The position numbers and the translations under genes were made by a program. Shown here in pieces: positions 43,039-54,107 of a stretch of 64,000 bases of DNA; positions within the stretch are counted from its first letter, which is position 1, and each line of letters opens with the position of its first letter. Source of the DNA: Pseudoalteromonas shioyasakiensis. Its GTDB lineage: Bacteria; Pseudomonadota; Gammaproteobacteria; Enterobacterales; Alteromonadaceae. The stretch lies in contig NZ_LRUE01000005.1 of the NCBI RefSeq assembly GCF_001550135.1, positions 124,001 through 188,000 on the forward strand, read 5' to 3'. A model generated the notes under the pieces. It saw only the letters and a program-made list of their open reading frames with translations, was not told the origin of the DNA and ran no database searches.

Positions 43039-43704
43039 ATGGCGTTTAATCAATCGTACAATACTGCAAGACCAGTAATGTCGACTATTGAAACCAATAA
43101 AGTTTTAAAGAATACCTATTTCTTACTGGCGATGACACTGGCATTTAGCGCAGTGACAGCAGGTATATCAATGGCAATGAATCTACCTTATTTTATGGGG
43201 TTAGTATTTAGTTTGATTGCATTCGGTGTGCTTTTTGTTGTTAACAAAAAGGCAGACAGTGCTTCAGGTGTTGCTTGGGTATTTGTTTTCACAGGTTTAA
43301 TGGGCGCAGGACTTGGTCCAATGCTTAACTACTACGCTGCAATGCCAAATGGTCCTATGCTTATTATGCAAGCGTTAGGCTCTACTGCGTTAATCTTCTT
43401 TGGTTTGTCGGCTTATGCGCTTACCACTAAAAAAGACTTCTCATTCATGGGTGGCTTTTTAACTGTGGGTTTAATCGTGGTTATTATTGCAAGCCTAGTT
43501 AACTTATTTATTGGCAGCTCAATTACCTTTATGGTTATTAATGCTGCAGTTGTGCTAATTATGTCTGGTTTAATCTTATTTGACACTAGCCGTATCATTA
43601 ATGGCGGCGAGACTAATTACATCCGCGCAACAGTTGCTTTATATCTGAACGTGTATAATTTATTTACGTCTCTTCTTCACCTACTTGGTGCAAGTGATGA
43701 CTAA
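43039..43704 (+). CDS. yccA: Bax inhibitor-1/YccA family membrane protein
   Basis: 221 residues with seven membrane segments. In E. coli YccA is a substrate and modulator of the FtsH protease. The N-terminus is polar (AFNQSYNTARPVMSTIETNKVLKNTY split around residue 20). The family end ALYLNVYNLFTSLLHLLG is clear. ATG has AAGGAG 9 nt upstream. In E. coli yccA also lies next to tusE; here tusDCB lies between them. Confidence 0.93.
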   Translation: MAFNQSYNTARPVMSTIETNKVLKNTYFLLAMTLAFSAVTAGISMAMNLPYFMGLVFSLIAFGVLFVVNKKADSASGVAWVFVFTGLMGAGLGPMLNYYAAMPNGPMLIMQALGSTALIFFGLSAYALTTKKDFSFMGGFLTVGLIVVIIASLVNLFIGSSITFMVINAAVVLIMSGLILFDTSRIINGGETNYIRATVALYLNVYNLFTSLLHLLGASDD

Positions 43705-43723
43705 TTAAATAGTTCTGCTAAAA

Positions 43724-43748
43724 TAGCCCCTTTCTAGGGGCTTTTTTA
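43724..43748 (+). terminator. Terminator after yccA
   Basis: AGCCCC/GGGGCT stem with a 5-nt loop followed by six T residues, 20 nt past the stop and just before tusD. Confidence 0.9.
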
Positions 43749-43759
43749 TTGGATGCGTT

Positions 43760-44113
43760 TTGGCACAATTTGTACTTTCTCTTCATACCGCGCCGACCGA
43801 TCACGACACAACTCAACGGCTAATTAAATTTGCACAGGCCTGTCTTGACTCTGGTCACTCAATTGCAGCTATCTTTCTTTATCAGGCTGGTGTTTACCAC
43901 GCAAGTAACCATTTAGAACTTGCCAGCGACGAGCTTCCAATTAATCGTTTGTGGCAATCGTTAAGTGAGCAAGAGATCCCTCTATTGCTATGTGTCACTG
44001 CTGCTGAAAAGCGTGGCTTAGATATCGATAACACAGGCGTTTTTACCGTCGCTGGACTTGCAGAATTTGCGATGCTTGTCAGTGAAGCGGATAAATGGGT
44101 GCAATTTAAATGA
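43760..44113 (+). CDS. tusD: Sulfurtransferase complex subunit TusD
   Basis: Carries sulfur as a persulfide from TusA to TusE for 2-thiouridine synthesis in tRNA. 117 residues, DsrE-like fold. The active cysteine is Cys78 in LLLCVTAAEKRG, the same number as in E. coli. The start is a TTG (AQFVLSLHTAP follows), since no in-frame ATG precedes it and the N-terminus aligns. It overlaps tusC by 4 nt (ATGA). Confidence 0.92.
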   Translation: MAQFVLSLHTAPTDHDTTQRLIKFAQACLDSGHSIAAIFLYQAGVYHASNHLELASDELPINRLWQSLSEQEIPLLLCVTAAEKRGLDIDNTGVFTVAGLAEFAMLVSEADKWVQFK

Positions 44114-44466
44114 AAAACATTTTAGTAATAAGCCAACATAGCCCATTTGATGATCAACATATTCGTGAATCACTCGACACGACACTGATTTTTGCTGCTA
44201 TTGAACAAAACATTAGTTGGCTTCTAAGTGGTGAGGCTGTTTTAGCTTTGAAAAAAAATCAACAACCAGAGCAACTTGGCATAAAAAACTATTTTAAAAC
44301 CATTAAAACCCTTGAGTTATACGATGTTGAAAACATATATGTATGTGAAAAGTCGTTGATGGATTTTAACCTTTCAGAAGATAGTCTGATTATCGATGTT
44401 AAAGTAGCTAACTTTGAGCAACAGCGAGACTTAATTAGCCAACAGCATCAGGTGGTGACCTTATGA
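44110..44466 (+). CDS. tusC: Sulfurtransferase complex subunit TusC
   Basis: 118 residues, DsrF/TusC family, middle subunit of the TusBCD heterohexamer. Seen: NILVISQHSPFDDQHIRESLDT, then FAAIEQNISWLLSGEAVL. It overlaps both neighbours by 4 nt, so the three genes are made in fixed ratio. Confidence 0.92.
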   Translation: MKNILVISQHSPFDDQHIRESLDTTLIFAAIEQNISWLLSGEAVLALKKNQQPEQLGIKNYFKTIKTLELYDVENIYVCEKSLMDFNLSEDSLIIDVKVANFEQQRDLISQQHQVVTL

Positions 44467-44729
44467 GTACCTTGCATATTTTTTCAAAACCCTTAGCTCA
44501 CTATTGCAATAATATGTTGGCAAATTTAATTTCTTCGCAAGATACAGTACTACTTGTTAGTGACGCTTGTTATAGCAACATGCAGTTTAAGCAGTTCTCT
44601 TCAGCAATTCATTTACTTGAAGAAGATGCTGCAGCCCGTGATATTTCATTTAATCAAGGCGATATCGCAATAAACTACGCGCAGTTTGTAGACATGACTT
44701 TAAACGCAAAAAACACGATTACTTGGTAA
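44463..44729 (+). CDS. tusB: Sulfurtransferase complex subunit TusB
   Basis: 88 residues, DsrH/TusB family, third subunit of TusBCD. STLHIFSKPLAHY at the start and DTVLLVSDACYS in the middle fit the family; the position between tusC and tusE fixes the call. Overlaps tusC by 4 nt. Confidence 0.9.
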   Translation: MSTLHIFSKPLAHYCNNMLANLISSQDTVLLVSDACYSNMQFKQFSSAIHLLEEDAAARDISFNQGDIAINYAQFVDMTLNAKNTITW

Positions 44730-44732
44730 ACC

Positions 44733-45062
44733 ATGCTTGAATTTAATAACAAACAGATAGAAACAGACAAACAAGGGTATTTACTTGATTCAAACGATTG
44801 GTGTGAAGAGCTTGCACCCATTATTGCTGAGCAAGAGAACATTACCTTAAGTGAGCAGCACTGGGAAGTTGTGCATTTTGTGCGTGATTTTTACGTAGAG
44901 TACAACACCAGCCCTGCAATACGCATGCTGGTCAAAGCAATGGCCCAAAAGCTAGGTGAGGAAAAAGGTAATAGCATGTATTTGTATAAGCTATTCCCTA
45001 AAGGCCCAGCAAAGCAAGCAACTAAAATTGCAGGTTTACCTAAACCGGCTAGGTGTATTTAA
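44733..45062 (+). CDS. tusE: Sulfur relay protein TusE (DsrC family)
   Basis: Takes sulfur from TusD and presents it to MnmA. 109 residues. The family's penultimate cysteine is present (Cys108 in PARCI). The central [24 protein letters not shown] is the DsrC helix-turn-helix-like region. Starts 3 nt after tusB; its stop overlaps the rluE ATG. Confidence 0.94.
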   Translation: MLEFNNKQIETDKQGYLLDSNDWCEELAPIIAEQENITLSEQHWEVVHFVRDFYVEYNTSPAIRMLVKAMAQKLGEEKGNSMYLYKLFPKGPAKQATKIAGLPKPARCI

Positions 45063-45709
45063 TGGTTAATAAAGCCAATAGCAAACCACGCCGCAGCAGC
45101 GGTCGGACTTATTCAAGGCCGACTCAAAAACGCCAAGTTAAAAAAGCAATTAGTCCTGAGCAGCGCAAAGTGGTGCTATTTAACAAACCATTTGATGTGC
45201 TTTGCCAATTTACCGATGATCAAAACCGCAAAACGCTTGCCGACTTTATTACTATTAAAGACGTGTATGCAGCAGGACGCCTAGACAGAGATAGCGAAGG
45301 ACTGTTGCTCCTTACCAACTGCGGTAAATTACAACACACACTCACTGACCCCAATAAAAAAACAGCTAAAACTTATTGGGTGCAAGTAGAAGGTGATGTT
45401 ACTGATGAGGCTATCTTTGCACTTAACAAAGGCGTAGAGCTCAAAGATGGCATGACCAAGCCTGCCAAAGTTAGGCGTATTGACGAGCCGTCAATTTGGC
45501 CTCGTATTCCGCCCGTTCGCGAGCGTAAAAACATTCCAACCAGTTGGTTAGAAATCTCTATCACTGAGGGGCGTAATCGCCAAGTTCGCCGTATGACAGC
45601 GCATGTTGGCTTCCCTACTTTGCGATTAATTCGTTACAGCATTGGTAACTATACCCTTGATGGATTAGAGAATGGCCAGTTTAAAGTAGTGAACAACCCT
45701 GATGCATAA
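45062..45709 (+). CDS. rluE: 23S rRNA pseudouridine synthase RluE
   Basis: RsuA-family enzyme for one uridine (2457 in E. coli) of 23S rRNA. 215 residues from the ATG that overlaps the tusE stop (TAATG); a GTG three codons upstream is possible. The basic tail (about 3-35) precedes [14 protein letters not shown]; the catalytic Asp is in [35 protein letters not shown] near the C-terminus is the family block. Overlaps nudJ by 8 nt. Confidence 0.93.
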   Translation: MVNKANSKPRRSSGRTYSRPTQKRQVKKAISPEQRKVVLFNKPFDVLCQFTDDQNRKTLADFITIKDVYAAGRLDRDSEGLLLLTNCGKLQHTLTDPNKKTAKTYWVQVEGDVTDEAIFALNKGVELKDGMTKPAKVRRIDEPSIWPRIPPVRERKNIPTSWLEISITEGRNRQVRRMTAHVGFPTLRLIRYSIGNYTLDGLENGQFKVVNNPDA

Positions 45710-46136
45710 ACCCAATGTCACAGTAGCCGCCATCGTCACATGCCAAAACAAATTTTTACTTGTTAAAGAGCGCGATAAACACACAGGTGATATTTGCTAT
45801 AACCAGCCTGCGGGTCATTTAGAAGCCAATGAAACCTTAGCAGAAGCAGCTCATCGCGAACTTATTGAAGAAACGGGCATTAGCCTTAATGCCAATCACC
45901 TTGTTGGCATTTATAATTTGCATGCCGCAAATGGCGTTCACTATATGCGTTTTAGCTTTGCTTTTAATAGCCCAGAGCTATTTGAACCATCTCCCCAAGA
46001 TGATGACATTATTAGCGCAGATTGGTTTAGCCTTGAGCAAATTAAAAACCTGCCGCTAAGAAGCCCTTTGGTTTTAAAATGCATTGAAGATCATTTAGCT
46101 GGTAAAGCCTACCCTCTTAGTTTGATTTACCAATAA
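45702..46136 (+). CDS. nudJ: Nudix phosphatase NudJ
   Basis: Nudix hydrolase; in E. coli it hydrolyses thiamine-precursor and nucleoside pyrophosphates. 144 residues. The Nudix box runs Gly38 to Ile60 ([17 protein letters not shown] followed by IEETGI) and fits GX5EX7REUXEEXGU. Its position directly before mnmA is the enteric order, which supports NudJ over other Nudix enzymes. Confidence 0.9.
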   Translation: MHKPNVTVAAIVTCQNKFLLVKERDKHTGDICYNQPAGHLEANETLAEAAHRELIEETGISLNANHLVGIYNLHAANGVHYMRFSFAFNSPELFEPSPQDDDIISADWFSLEQIKNLPLRSPLVLKCIEDHLAGKAYPLSLIYQ

Positions 46137-46173
46137 CCGCTGTGATTTTGGCTGGTTTGGGCGTCTAAAAGCA

Positions 46174-46182
46174 TGCTATAAT
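46174..46182 (+). promoter_or_regulatory. Extended -10 promoter before mnmA
   Basis: TGCTATAAT, an exact extended -10 (TGnTATAAT), 26 nt before the mnmA ATG. No strong -35, as is usual for this class. It suggests mnmA-hflD can be expressed apart from the genes upstream. Confidence 0.6.
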
Positions 46183-46208
46183 ATCGGCCTTTCCATAGCA
46201 GTTAAAAA

Positions 46209-47324
46209 ATGACAGCGAATATTATGAGCGAAAATAGTCACATTAAAGTCATCGTGGGTATGTCCGGCGGTGTTGATTCTTCTGTATCAGCGTATTTATT
46301 AAAGCAACAAGGCTATCAAGTTGAAGGCCTGTTCATGAAAAACTGGGAAGAAGACGATAATGATGAATATTGCGCTGCAGCTGAAGACCTACAAGACGCA
46401 CAAGCTGTGTGCGATAAGCTAGGTATTGAGCTTCACACTGTAAATTTTGCAGCCGAATACTGGGACAACGTGTTTGAATACTTTTTAGCAGAGTACAAAG
46501 CAGGTCGTACACCAAACCCAGACATCATGTGTAATAAAGAAATCAAATTCAAAGCATTTTTAGAATTTGCAGCACAAGCACTGGGTGCTGATTACATTGC
46601 TACTGGCCACTATGTTCGCCGTGAAAAGCGCGGTGATAAATTTGTAATGTGTCGTGGCCTTGATGACAACAAAGATCAAAGCTATTTCTTATACACTCTA
46701 AGCCATGAGCATATTGCACAAACACTTTTCCCTGTTGGCGATATTGCTAAGCCTGAAGTACGCCGCATCGCTGAAGAGCAAGACTTAATCACTCACGATA
46801 AAAAAGACAGTACCGGTATTTGTTTTATTGGTGAGCGTAAATTTAAAGACTTCTTACAAAAATTCTTACCAGCACAGCCAGGTAAAATTGAAGATACCGA
46901 TGGCAATGAAGTGGGTGAGCACGAAGGCTTGATGTACCACACACTTGGTCAACGTAAAGGTCTATTAATTGGCGGCATGAAAGAAGGTTCGGGTGAACCT
47001 TGGTATGTAGTTGATAAAGACGTTGATCGTAACGTATTAGTGGTTGGTCAAGGTAAAGACCACCCTCGCCTGTACAGCAATGGTTTAAATGCAAACCAGC
47101 TTCACTGGGTTGATCGCGAAGGTCCTAAAGGGACCACACGCTGTACTGTTAAAACTCGTTATCGCCAAGAAGATATCAGCTGTACTTTACTTGTTGGTGA
47201 AGATGGTATGGCACGCGTATTATTTGATGAGCCACAAAAAGCAGTGACACCGGGCCAATCAGCTGTATTCTACGCTGACGAAGTATGTTTAGGTGGTGGT
47301 ATTATTGATTCGGTGATCAAATAA
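46209..47324 (+). CDS. mnmA: tRNA 2-thiouridylase MnmA
   Basis: Thiolates U34 of tRNA-Lys, -Glu and -Gln with sulfur from the Tus relay. 371 residues from this ATG; an internal ATG at 46224 ([11 protein letters not shown]) aligns better with E. coli MnmA, and neither has a clear Shine-Dalgarno. The PP-loop is GMSGGVDSS. Catalytic cysteines are Cys108 (PDIMCNKE) and Cys205 (STGICFIG), or 103 and 200 from the internal start against 102/199 in E. coli. Its stop shares a base with the hflD ATG. Confidence 0.95.
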   Translation: MTANIMSENSHIKVIVGMSGGVDSSVSAYLLKQQGYQVEGLFMKNWEEDDNDEYCAAAEDLQDAQAVCDKLGIELHTVNFAAEYWDNVFEYFLAEYKAGRTPNPDIMCNKEIKFKAFLEFAAQALGADYIATGHYVRREKRGDKFVMCRGLDDNKDQSYFLYTLSHEHIAQTLFPVGDIAKPEVRRIAEEQDLITHDKKDSTGICFIGERKFKDFLQKFLPAQPGKIEDTDGNEVGEHEGLMYHTLGQRKGLLIGGMKEGSGEPWYVVDKDVDRNVLVVGQGKDHPRLYSNGLNANQLHWVDREGPKGTTRCTVKTRYRQEDISCTLLVGEDGMARVLFDEPQKAVTPGQSAVFYADEVCLGGGIIDSVIK

Positions 47325-47926
47325 TGACAGAGCACCAAGTCATGGCTTTAGCTGCCATGTGTCAAGTTGCTAAACAAGTACAAAAAGTTGCGCAATATGG
47401 CCAAGGCAGTGATCACGAATTAGAAAAATTACTAAACTGTATTGTCGAAACATCACCAAATAGCCCTGAAGACGTCTATCAGGGTAAACATAATTTACGT
47501 GAAGGCTATCGCATTTTGATTGCACAGCTTTCTGCCGGCGCAGACAAAGACGTCGAAATCGTAAAATATGTGGGTGGTTTAATGCAATTAGAACGTGCAT
47601 TAAGTTCAAAACAAAACAGCTTAAATGAATTAGGTCGTCGCATTGATGATGTTAAACGTCGCCTCGACCATTTTGCTATCACAGATGATACTGTAGTAGC
47701 AGCGCTTGCTGATATTTACTCATCGGTGCTAAGCCCCCTTGGGCATCGTATTCAAGTGTATGGCAAGCCAGAGTTATTAAAACAGCAGCTCACGCAAAAC
47801 AAAATTCGTGCCCTATTATTGGCCGGAATTCGTAGTGCCGTGTTATGGCGACAAATGGGCGGTAAACGCCGTCACTTTTTCTTTGCAAAAAGAAAAATCC
47901 TCGCCATTGCTAAACAATCAATTTAA
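47324..47926 (+). CDS. hflD: HflD (lysogenisation regulator-like protein)
   Basis: 200 residues, all-helical peripheral inner-membrane protein; in E. coli it binds phage lambda CII, but its host role is unclear. Recognised by QVMALAAMCQVAKQVQKVA at the start and IRSAVLWRQMGGKRRHFFF near the end, plus its fixed place between mnmA and purB. No phage genes are nearby, so the name should not be read as phage-related here. Confidence 0.92.
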   Translation: MTEHQVMALAAMCQVAKQVQKVAQYGQGSDHELEKLLNCIVETSPNSPEDVYQGKHNLREGYRILIAQLSAGADKDVEIVKYVGGLMQLERALSSKQNSLNELGRRIDDVKRRLDHFAITDDTVVAALADIYSSVLSPLGHRIQVYGKPELLKQQLTQNKIRALLLAGIRSAVLWRQMGGKRRHFFFAKRKILAIAKQSI

Positions 47927-49330
<1,404 letters not shown>

Positions 49331-49346
49331 ATTCAAATTAAGACTT

Positions 49347-49379
49347 AAAAAAGCGAAAGGCCTTCCTTTCGCTTTTTTT
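49347..49379 (+). terminator. Terminator after purB
   Basis: AAGCGAAAGG/CCTTTCGCTT stem followed by a T-run, about 20 nt past the stop. Confidence 0.9.
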
Positions 49380-49403
49380 ATATCAATTCGCTTAGGTCAT
49401 GTT

Positions 49404-50549
49404 ATGTATCAATTAACCATCAATTCATTAACCCAAGAGCAATTTTTAGCTGAGTATTGGCAGAAAAAACCATTACTTATAAAGCAAGGCTTCAAGGATT
49501 TTTCAGATCCGATTGAACCCGAAGAATTGGCCGGTCTTGCCATGGAAGAAAGCATTGAATCACGTATTGTGACCAATCACTCAGATGATTGGCAAGCATA
49601 CCATGGTCCTTTTGAAGACTTTAACTTGCTAACTGAAAAGCACTCAACATTACTGGTGCAAGCAGTTGACCATTGGCATAGCGATGCAGCACAACTACTG
49701 GAGCCATTTCGCTTTATTCCAAACTGGCGTATCGATGATTTAATGATCAGCTACTCTACCCCGGGAGGTGGCGTGGGTCCGCATTTAGATCAATACGACG
49801 TGTTTATTATTCAAGGTGAAGGAAAGCGCCACTGGCGAGTTGGTTTACCTGATGCGAACTTAAAGCAATTTGCACAAAATAAGAGCCTGTTACAAGTTGA
49901 GCAATTTCCTGCAGTGATCGACTGTGTGTTAGAGCCGGGAGATATTCTCTATATTCCACCAGGTTGCCCACATGAAGGTTACGCAGTTGAAAATGCACTT
50001 AATTACTCTGTAGGTTTTAGAGCCCCAAATCAACGCGATTTATTATCACAATTTGCCGATCACCTCATCGATACTGAGCTTGGTAATCAACGATATGGTG
50101 ATGCAGAGCTTAAGTTGCGTTCATCTAAAGGTGAACTTAACCAAACTGAAGCAGAAAAAGTAAAGCAACTTATGATTGCTGCGATTAATGATGACGCAGT
50201 ATTCAAGACTTGGCTTGGTAACAGTATGAGTCAGCCAAAACATGACATGGATTTAGCGCCTTTAGAGGAGCCATATACACTAGATGACGTAAATGACTTA
50301 CTTAATGATGAGGACGTTGTTTTTGAGCGTTTAGGTGGTACCCGTGCCATTTATCAAGTAATTGACGATAAAATACTTTTAAGTATTAATGGTGTTAATT
50401 ATATGCATGATTTAACTGACCTTGAATTAATAACAAAGCTCACAGATCAAACCTGCTTGACCTCTGCTGACATAAATAGTTCAAAAAATAATCACATTTT
50501 CTTGAAAACCTTTACTACACTTTTAAATGAGGGTATTTGGTTTTGTTAG
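49404..50549 (+). CDS. roxA: Ribosomal protein uL16 arginine hydroxylase (RoxA/YcfD)
   Basis: JmjC/cupin 2-oxoglutarate and Fe(II) oxygenase that hydroxylates an Arg of ribosomal protein L16. 381 residues. Iron ligands are His127 and Asp129 in GVGPHLDQYDVF and His190 in PPGCPHEGY (E. coli 125/127/187). QKKPLLIKQGF near the N-terminus is typical. The C-terminal winged-helix-like part is present. In E. coli ycfD lies near purB with phoPQ between; here phoPQ is absent from the site. Confidence 0.94.
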   Translation: MYQLTINSLTQEQFLAEYWQKKPLLIKQGFKDFSDPIEPEELAGLAMEESIESRIVTNHSDDWQAYHGPFEDFNLLTEKHSTLLVQAVDHWHSDAAQLLEPFRFIPNWRIDDLMISYSTPGGGVGPHLDQYDVFIIQGEGKRHWRVGLPDANLKQFAQNKSLLQVEQFPAVIDCVLEPGDILYIPPGCPHEGYAVENALNYSVGFRAPNQRDLLSQFADHLIDTELGNQRYGDAELKLRSSKGELNQTEAEKVKQLMIAAINDDAVFKTWLGNSMSQPKHDMDLAPLEEPYTLDDVNDLLNDEDVVFERLGGTRAIYQVIDDKILLSINGVNYMHDLTDLELITKLTDQTCLTSADINSSKNNHIFLKTFTTLLNEGIWFC

Positions 50550-50561
50550 GAGCGTGTGTTT

Positions 50562-51020
50562 ATGAGCTATCAAATAGATGAAGTTGAATGGAGTATCGAC
50601 AAGGAACTCTTACAACAGATCAGAGAGCGAGTATTTGTATGCGAACTACATATTCCTAAAGACATTGAGTTTGATCATTTAGATAAAACAGCACATCACG
50701 TACTCGTGACCGACGAGTGTAAATGCCCAGTTGCTACTGGGCGTTTATGTAATGATGGTCTCATTGGGCGAATTGCTGTTTTACCTGAACATCGTAACCG
50801 TTCGGTTTACAAATCATTATTGAATTACTTAGTAGGCATGGCTGAAAAGCAAGGTTGTGATTGCGTCAGCATTAATTGCATATTGAACGAAGTAGATAGA
50901 TTTAAACGAAATGGCTTTTCGGCTGATGGCTTAGTATTTATGGAGGCTGGTATTCCAAGGCAGCGAATGCTCTGCCCTATTAAGCAATTTGATACGCGGC
51001 CATTCACTTTGGTGCATTAA
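50562..51020 (+). CDS. GNAT family N-acetyltransferase
   Basis: 152 residues, small ElaA/YjcF-like acetyltransferase. The acetyl-CoA loop is in IAVLPEHRNRSVYKSLL. RERVFVCELHIP near residue 20 is a subfamily feature. I chose the ATG at 50562 because AGGAG is 9 nt before it; a GTG two codons upstream is too close. The ribosome site overlaps the roxA stop, so the two are coupled. Substrate unknown. Confidence 0.87.
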   Translation: MSYQIDEVEWSIDKELLQQIRERVFVCELHIPKDIEFDHLDKTAHHVLVTDECKCPVATGRLCNDGLIGRIAVLPEHRNRSVYKSLLNYLVGMAEKQGCDCVSINCILNEVDRFKRNGFSADGLVFMEAGIPRQRMLCPIKQFDTRPFTLVH

Positions 51021-51032
51021 GGTATATGTTAA

Positions 51033-51067
51033 ATAAAAAAGCTGAATAACATTATTCAGCTTTTTTA
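51033..51067. terminator. Bidirectional terminator
   Basis: AGCTGAATAA/TTATTCAGCT stem with a 2-nt loop, flanked by AAAAAA and TTTTTT. It sits between the convergent GNAT and DUF4826 genes and serves both strands. Confidence 0.92.
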
Positions 51068-51074
51068 TTAGAAG

Positions 51075-51521
51075 TTATGCAGGCTCGTTTTGCCACATTT
51101 CTTCTTTTTCAAATAGCTCATATAAACCATGAGCACGGTTGATTAACAGGTTAGCAAAATCAACTTTGGTTTTATCTACCGCACCTGATTGCATTAGCTG
51201 ATCAGCCTTCATTTGCCACTGCATTGAGAAATATCGTAACACTTCACGTGCATTATTTGCTGCACTTGCTTCAGCGTGATCTGTAGGTAAACGACCGGTG
51301 ATCACCCAATAGCTCTTACCGTTTTGTGCTTTAAATTTCCAAATCGCTACTAATGGGGCAATAAAACGGCTTTCTTTTTCTACAACAGTTTGCGGAATAA
51401 CGCCTTTTTCAGCTAAATGCTTTTGTGCATTTTGGAAACATTCTCTTTGCCAAATAACACTTTGTTTTTGCGCTTCGGCTTGTTCTTCTGGTGTTAATGG
51501 TCTTGCTTGTTTTTGTTCCAT
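51075..51521 (-). CDS. DUF4826 family protein
   Basis: 148 residues, cytoplasmic, function unknown. Features: an acidic/Gln-rich start, WQRECFQNAQKHLAEKGVI, SRFIAPLVAIWKFKAQNGKSYWVITG in pieces, and LPTDHAEASAANNAREVLRYF. No catalytic motif evident. Stands alone. Confidence 0.75.
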   Translation of the reverse strand: MEQKQARPLTPEEQAEAQKQSVIWQRECFQNAQKHLAEKGVIPQTVVEKESRFIAPLVAIWKFKAQNGKSYWVITGRLPTDHAEASAANNAREVLRYFSMQWQMKADQLMQSGAVDKTKVDFANLLINRAHGLYELFEKEEMWQNEPA

Positions 51522-51634
51522 GGTGGTTACTCTTTTACAACATTTCTGACACTTTAAGGTTTAAAATGGCGCTGTGCAAGTGTTTACGGGCAATCAAAGA
51601 GCATTTTAATTTACTTGCGTACTATTCAGTCAAC

Positions 51635-52165
51635 TCAGAAAGAAGAGTTAGGCTCTGTTAAGAATTGCAGCTCTTCAGCTGTTGATTCTCGACCTAAAAT
51701 TTTATTGCGATGTGGGTAACGACCGAACCTATCAATAATCACTTTGTGTTTTAGTTCAAATTCATAATTACTCATGCCTTTAAACAATTGCTCAGCTTGC
51801 TGATGAATGACTTTCGATTCACTGTGCATAAACGGCATATAAATAAACGCAGCTTGAGAGCCAGGTAATTTTTTATCAAAGCCAAGTTCAATTGCTCTTT
51901 GCGCTAAGCATAGTGCTTGTGGGTCTTGGCTAAACGCTTTCACCGTATTACGATAAATATTGCGTGAAAACTGATCTAACACGATAATTTCAGCTAAAGA
52001 GCCTTGAGCATCAACTCGCCAGTCAGCATGTTCGCCAGCGATAACCTGCAAAAGGCATTCTGAAAACTGACGCGTAATCAAGGCATCAACTTCATCTGAT
52101 TGCTGATACCAAGCTTCTGGGCCTAATTCCTCAAACCAAAAATCGATAATCCTTTGCTTATTCAT
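51635..52165 (-). CDS. DUF924 family protein
   Basis: 176 residues, helical, TPR-like fold family of unknown function. Signature features: IIDFWFEELGPEAWY at the start, VLDQFSRNIYR, AFIYMPFMHSE and DRFGRYPHRNKILGR. Starts 9 nt after the lolE stop, so it is likely read with lolCDE. Confidence 0.92.
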   Translation of the reverse strand: MNKQRIIDFWFEELGPEAWYQQSDEVDALITRQFSECLLQVIAGEHADWRVDAQGSLAEIIVLDQFSRNIYRNTVKAFSQDPQALCLAQRAIELGFDKKLPGSQAAFIYMPFMHSESKVIHQQAEQLFKGMSNYEFELKHKVIIDRFGRYPHRNKILGRESTAEELQFLTEPNSSF

Positions 52166-52174
52166 AAACTCTTC

Positions 52175-53419
52175 TTAATTACCCAGTACTTTTGCCGGAT
52201 CTACCCTAGTGGCTTGCCACGCAGGATATAAGGTAGCCAAAATAGCGAGAACAAATGTAACAATCACCGTGATAACGATATCTTGCCAAACTAATTTACT
52301 GGGTAAAAACTCTATAAAATAAACCCCTTGTAACGGGTTATCGCCAAATAAGTTACTTGCCCAAGTGAACAGTTCACTGATGTTTAATGCAAGCATCACA
52401 CCGATAACTGTGCCTAAGATCACACCAATTAAAGCTTGTGTAAAACCTTGCATTACGAAGGTTGCTAAAATGGTGCTATCTTGTGCGCCCATGGTTTTTA
52501 AAATTGCGATATTTGCCTGTTTTTCACGTACTTCCATCACTAATGACGAAACAATATTAAAACTCGCTACCGCAATTATTAAAAACACCACGATATACAC
52601 AATAGTGCGAACCATTTGAATATCTTGATATAAGCTACCCTGGGTTCTAAACCAACTCGAGACATAGACATAATCAGGAATAACTTGCCCCACACGCATC
52701 GCCGTTTGATGGGCTGCGAACACATCAGCTACTTGTAATCGTAAGCCGGTTACTTGGTTTTGCTCAAAACTCAACACACTTTGCGCTTTATCAAGGCGAA
52801 TGAAAGCCGCCGTTTCATCAATTGGGCCACCCATTTTTATAATACCCGCAAGATTCAAGCTAACACGCTTTGGCGCCAATAAAGTGTTACTTTGCTGGTT
52901 TATCTGTGGGATTAATAAGGTAACTGGGTCGCCAATTTTAAGGCCCAATCGGTTAACAATTTGTTGGCCTAAAAGCACATCTTCTTGTTGTAGCTGGCTA
53001 ACTAAACGCCCTTCTGTAAATTGGTTTAACGCCGACACTTGGTTTTCAAATTCAGGGCTTACACCACGCACTTCAACTGCTTTTAACTCACTTTTATATT
53101 GCGCCATGCCGTTGACACTAATAAACGGCGCAGCACCTGTTACACCGGCTTGAGAGCGCAGTAGTGTAACTTTTGACTGCCAATTATTGATTGGTTTGTT
53201 AGGGGCAACATATTCAACCTGAGGTACAACCGATAAAAGCCGATGTACTAGCTGCTGCTCAAAACCATTAATAACTGATAAAGCAACAATTAGCACAGCG
53301 ACACCTAAAAGTATGCCGATTGTCGATGCTTTAGCGATAAAACTAACAAAACCGTTTTGTCCGTCTTTTTGGCCACTATGGGCACGAAAGCGTTTTGAAA
53401 TAAAGGCACTAAGCAACAT
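52175..53419 (-). CDS. lolE: Lipoprotein-releasing ABC transporter permease LolE
   Basis: Inner-membrane permease of the LolCDE machine, which extracts mature lipoproteins and hands them to LolA. 414 residues from the ATG at 53419 ([10 protein letters not shown] follows), which overlaps the lolD end by 11 nt; an upstream in-frame ATG at 53452 would lie deep within lolD. Four membrane segments, one after residue 30 and three in the C-terminal half, flank a large periplasmic domain. The third position in C-D-E order and VINGFEQQLVHRLLSVVPQ support LolE. Confidence 0.92.
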   Translation of the reverse strand: MLLSAFISKRFRAHSGQKDGQNGFVSFIAKASTIGILLGVAVLIVALSVINGFEQQLVHRLLSVVPQVEYVAPNKPINNWQSKVTLLRSQAGVTGAAPFISVNGMAQYKSELKAVEVRGVSPEFENQVSALNQFTEGRLVSQLQQEDVLLGQQIVNRLGLKIGDPVTLLIPQINQQSNTLLAPKRVSLNLAGIIKMGGPIDETAAFIRLDKAQSVLSFEQNQVTGLRLQVADVFAAHQTAMRVGQVIPDYVYVSSWFRTQGSLYQDIQMVRTIVYIVVFLIIAVASFNIVSSLVMEVREKQANIAILKTMGAQDSTILATFVMQGFTQALIGVILGTVIGVMLALNISELFTWASNLFGDNPLQGVYFIEFLPSKLVWQDIVITVIVTFVLAILATLYPAWQATRVDPAKVLGN

Positions 53420-54107
53420 GCTGAGACTCTTTAATTGCAAGCTTACCATCATCTAAATAGGCAATTTTGCCTAGTTTATCTGCAAGTTCTAAATCATGGG
53501 TTACCACAACAAAACTGGTTTTTAAGCTAGTATTTAATTCTTTAATTAAATCGTAAATCTTAATTGCGTTTTGTTTATCTAAGTTACCGGTTGGTTCATC
53601 GGCAAGCACCAAAGCAGGCTCGGTTACTAATGCACGTGCTATTGCAACCCGCTGCCTCTCACCACCTGATAACGCCGAAGGTTTATGTTCACTGCGATGA
53701 GATAACCCTACTTTATCTAGCATGTTACGGGCTTTTTCGGTTGCCGCTTTTGCGCTTAAGCCTTTAATTAATAATGGCATTGCAACATTTTCGATGGCAG
53801 TAAATTCCATTAATAGATGATGGAATTGATAAATAAAACCTAAATTTTCATTTCTGAAACTGGCTTGTTGTTTACGGTTTAATTTGGAAACTTGCTGACC
53901 TTTAATTTCAACCTTGCCTGAGCTTTCGTTATCTAAGGTGCCTAATATGTGTAATAAGGTACTTTTACCAGAGCCAGAGCTCCCTACAACAGCTAACATT
54001 TCGCCTTGTTTAAGTGCTAAATCAACCCCTTTTAATACCGCAACCTCGTTATCGCCATCTTGATAGACTTTATTTAGCTGCTGACAATTGATAACTAAAT
54101 CACTCAT
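53409..54107 (-). CDS. lolD: Lipoprotein-releasing ABC ATPase LolD
   Basis: Cytoplasmic ATPase of LolCDE. 232 residues. Walker A is GSSGSGKST (about 42-50), the Q-loop carries [10 protein letters not shown], a Lol-specific variant, the signature is [15 protein letters not shown] and Walker B is [12 protein letters not shown]. Overlaps lolC by 8 nt and lolE by 11 nt. Confidence 0.95.
   Translation of the reverse strand: MSDLVINCQQLNKVYQDGDNEVAVLKGVDLALKQGEMLAVVGSSGSGKSTLLHILGTLDNESSGKVEIKGQQVSKLNRKQQASFRNENLGFIYQFHHLLMEFTAIENVAMPLLIKGLSAKAATEKARNMLDKVGLSHRSEHKPSALSGGERQRVAIARALVTEPALVLADEPTGNLDKQNAIKIYDLIKELNTSLKTSFVVVTHDLELADKLGKIAYLDDGKLAIKESQHVA

Noticed and set aside
47324..47926. hflD as a sign of a prophage
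   Set aside because: It is a host gene in its standard place between mnmA and purB, with no phage genes nearby.
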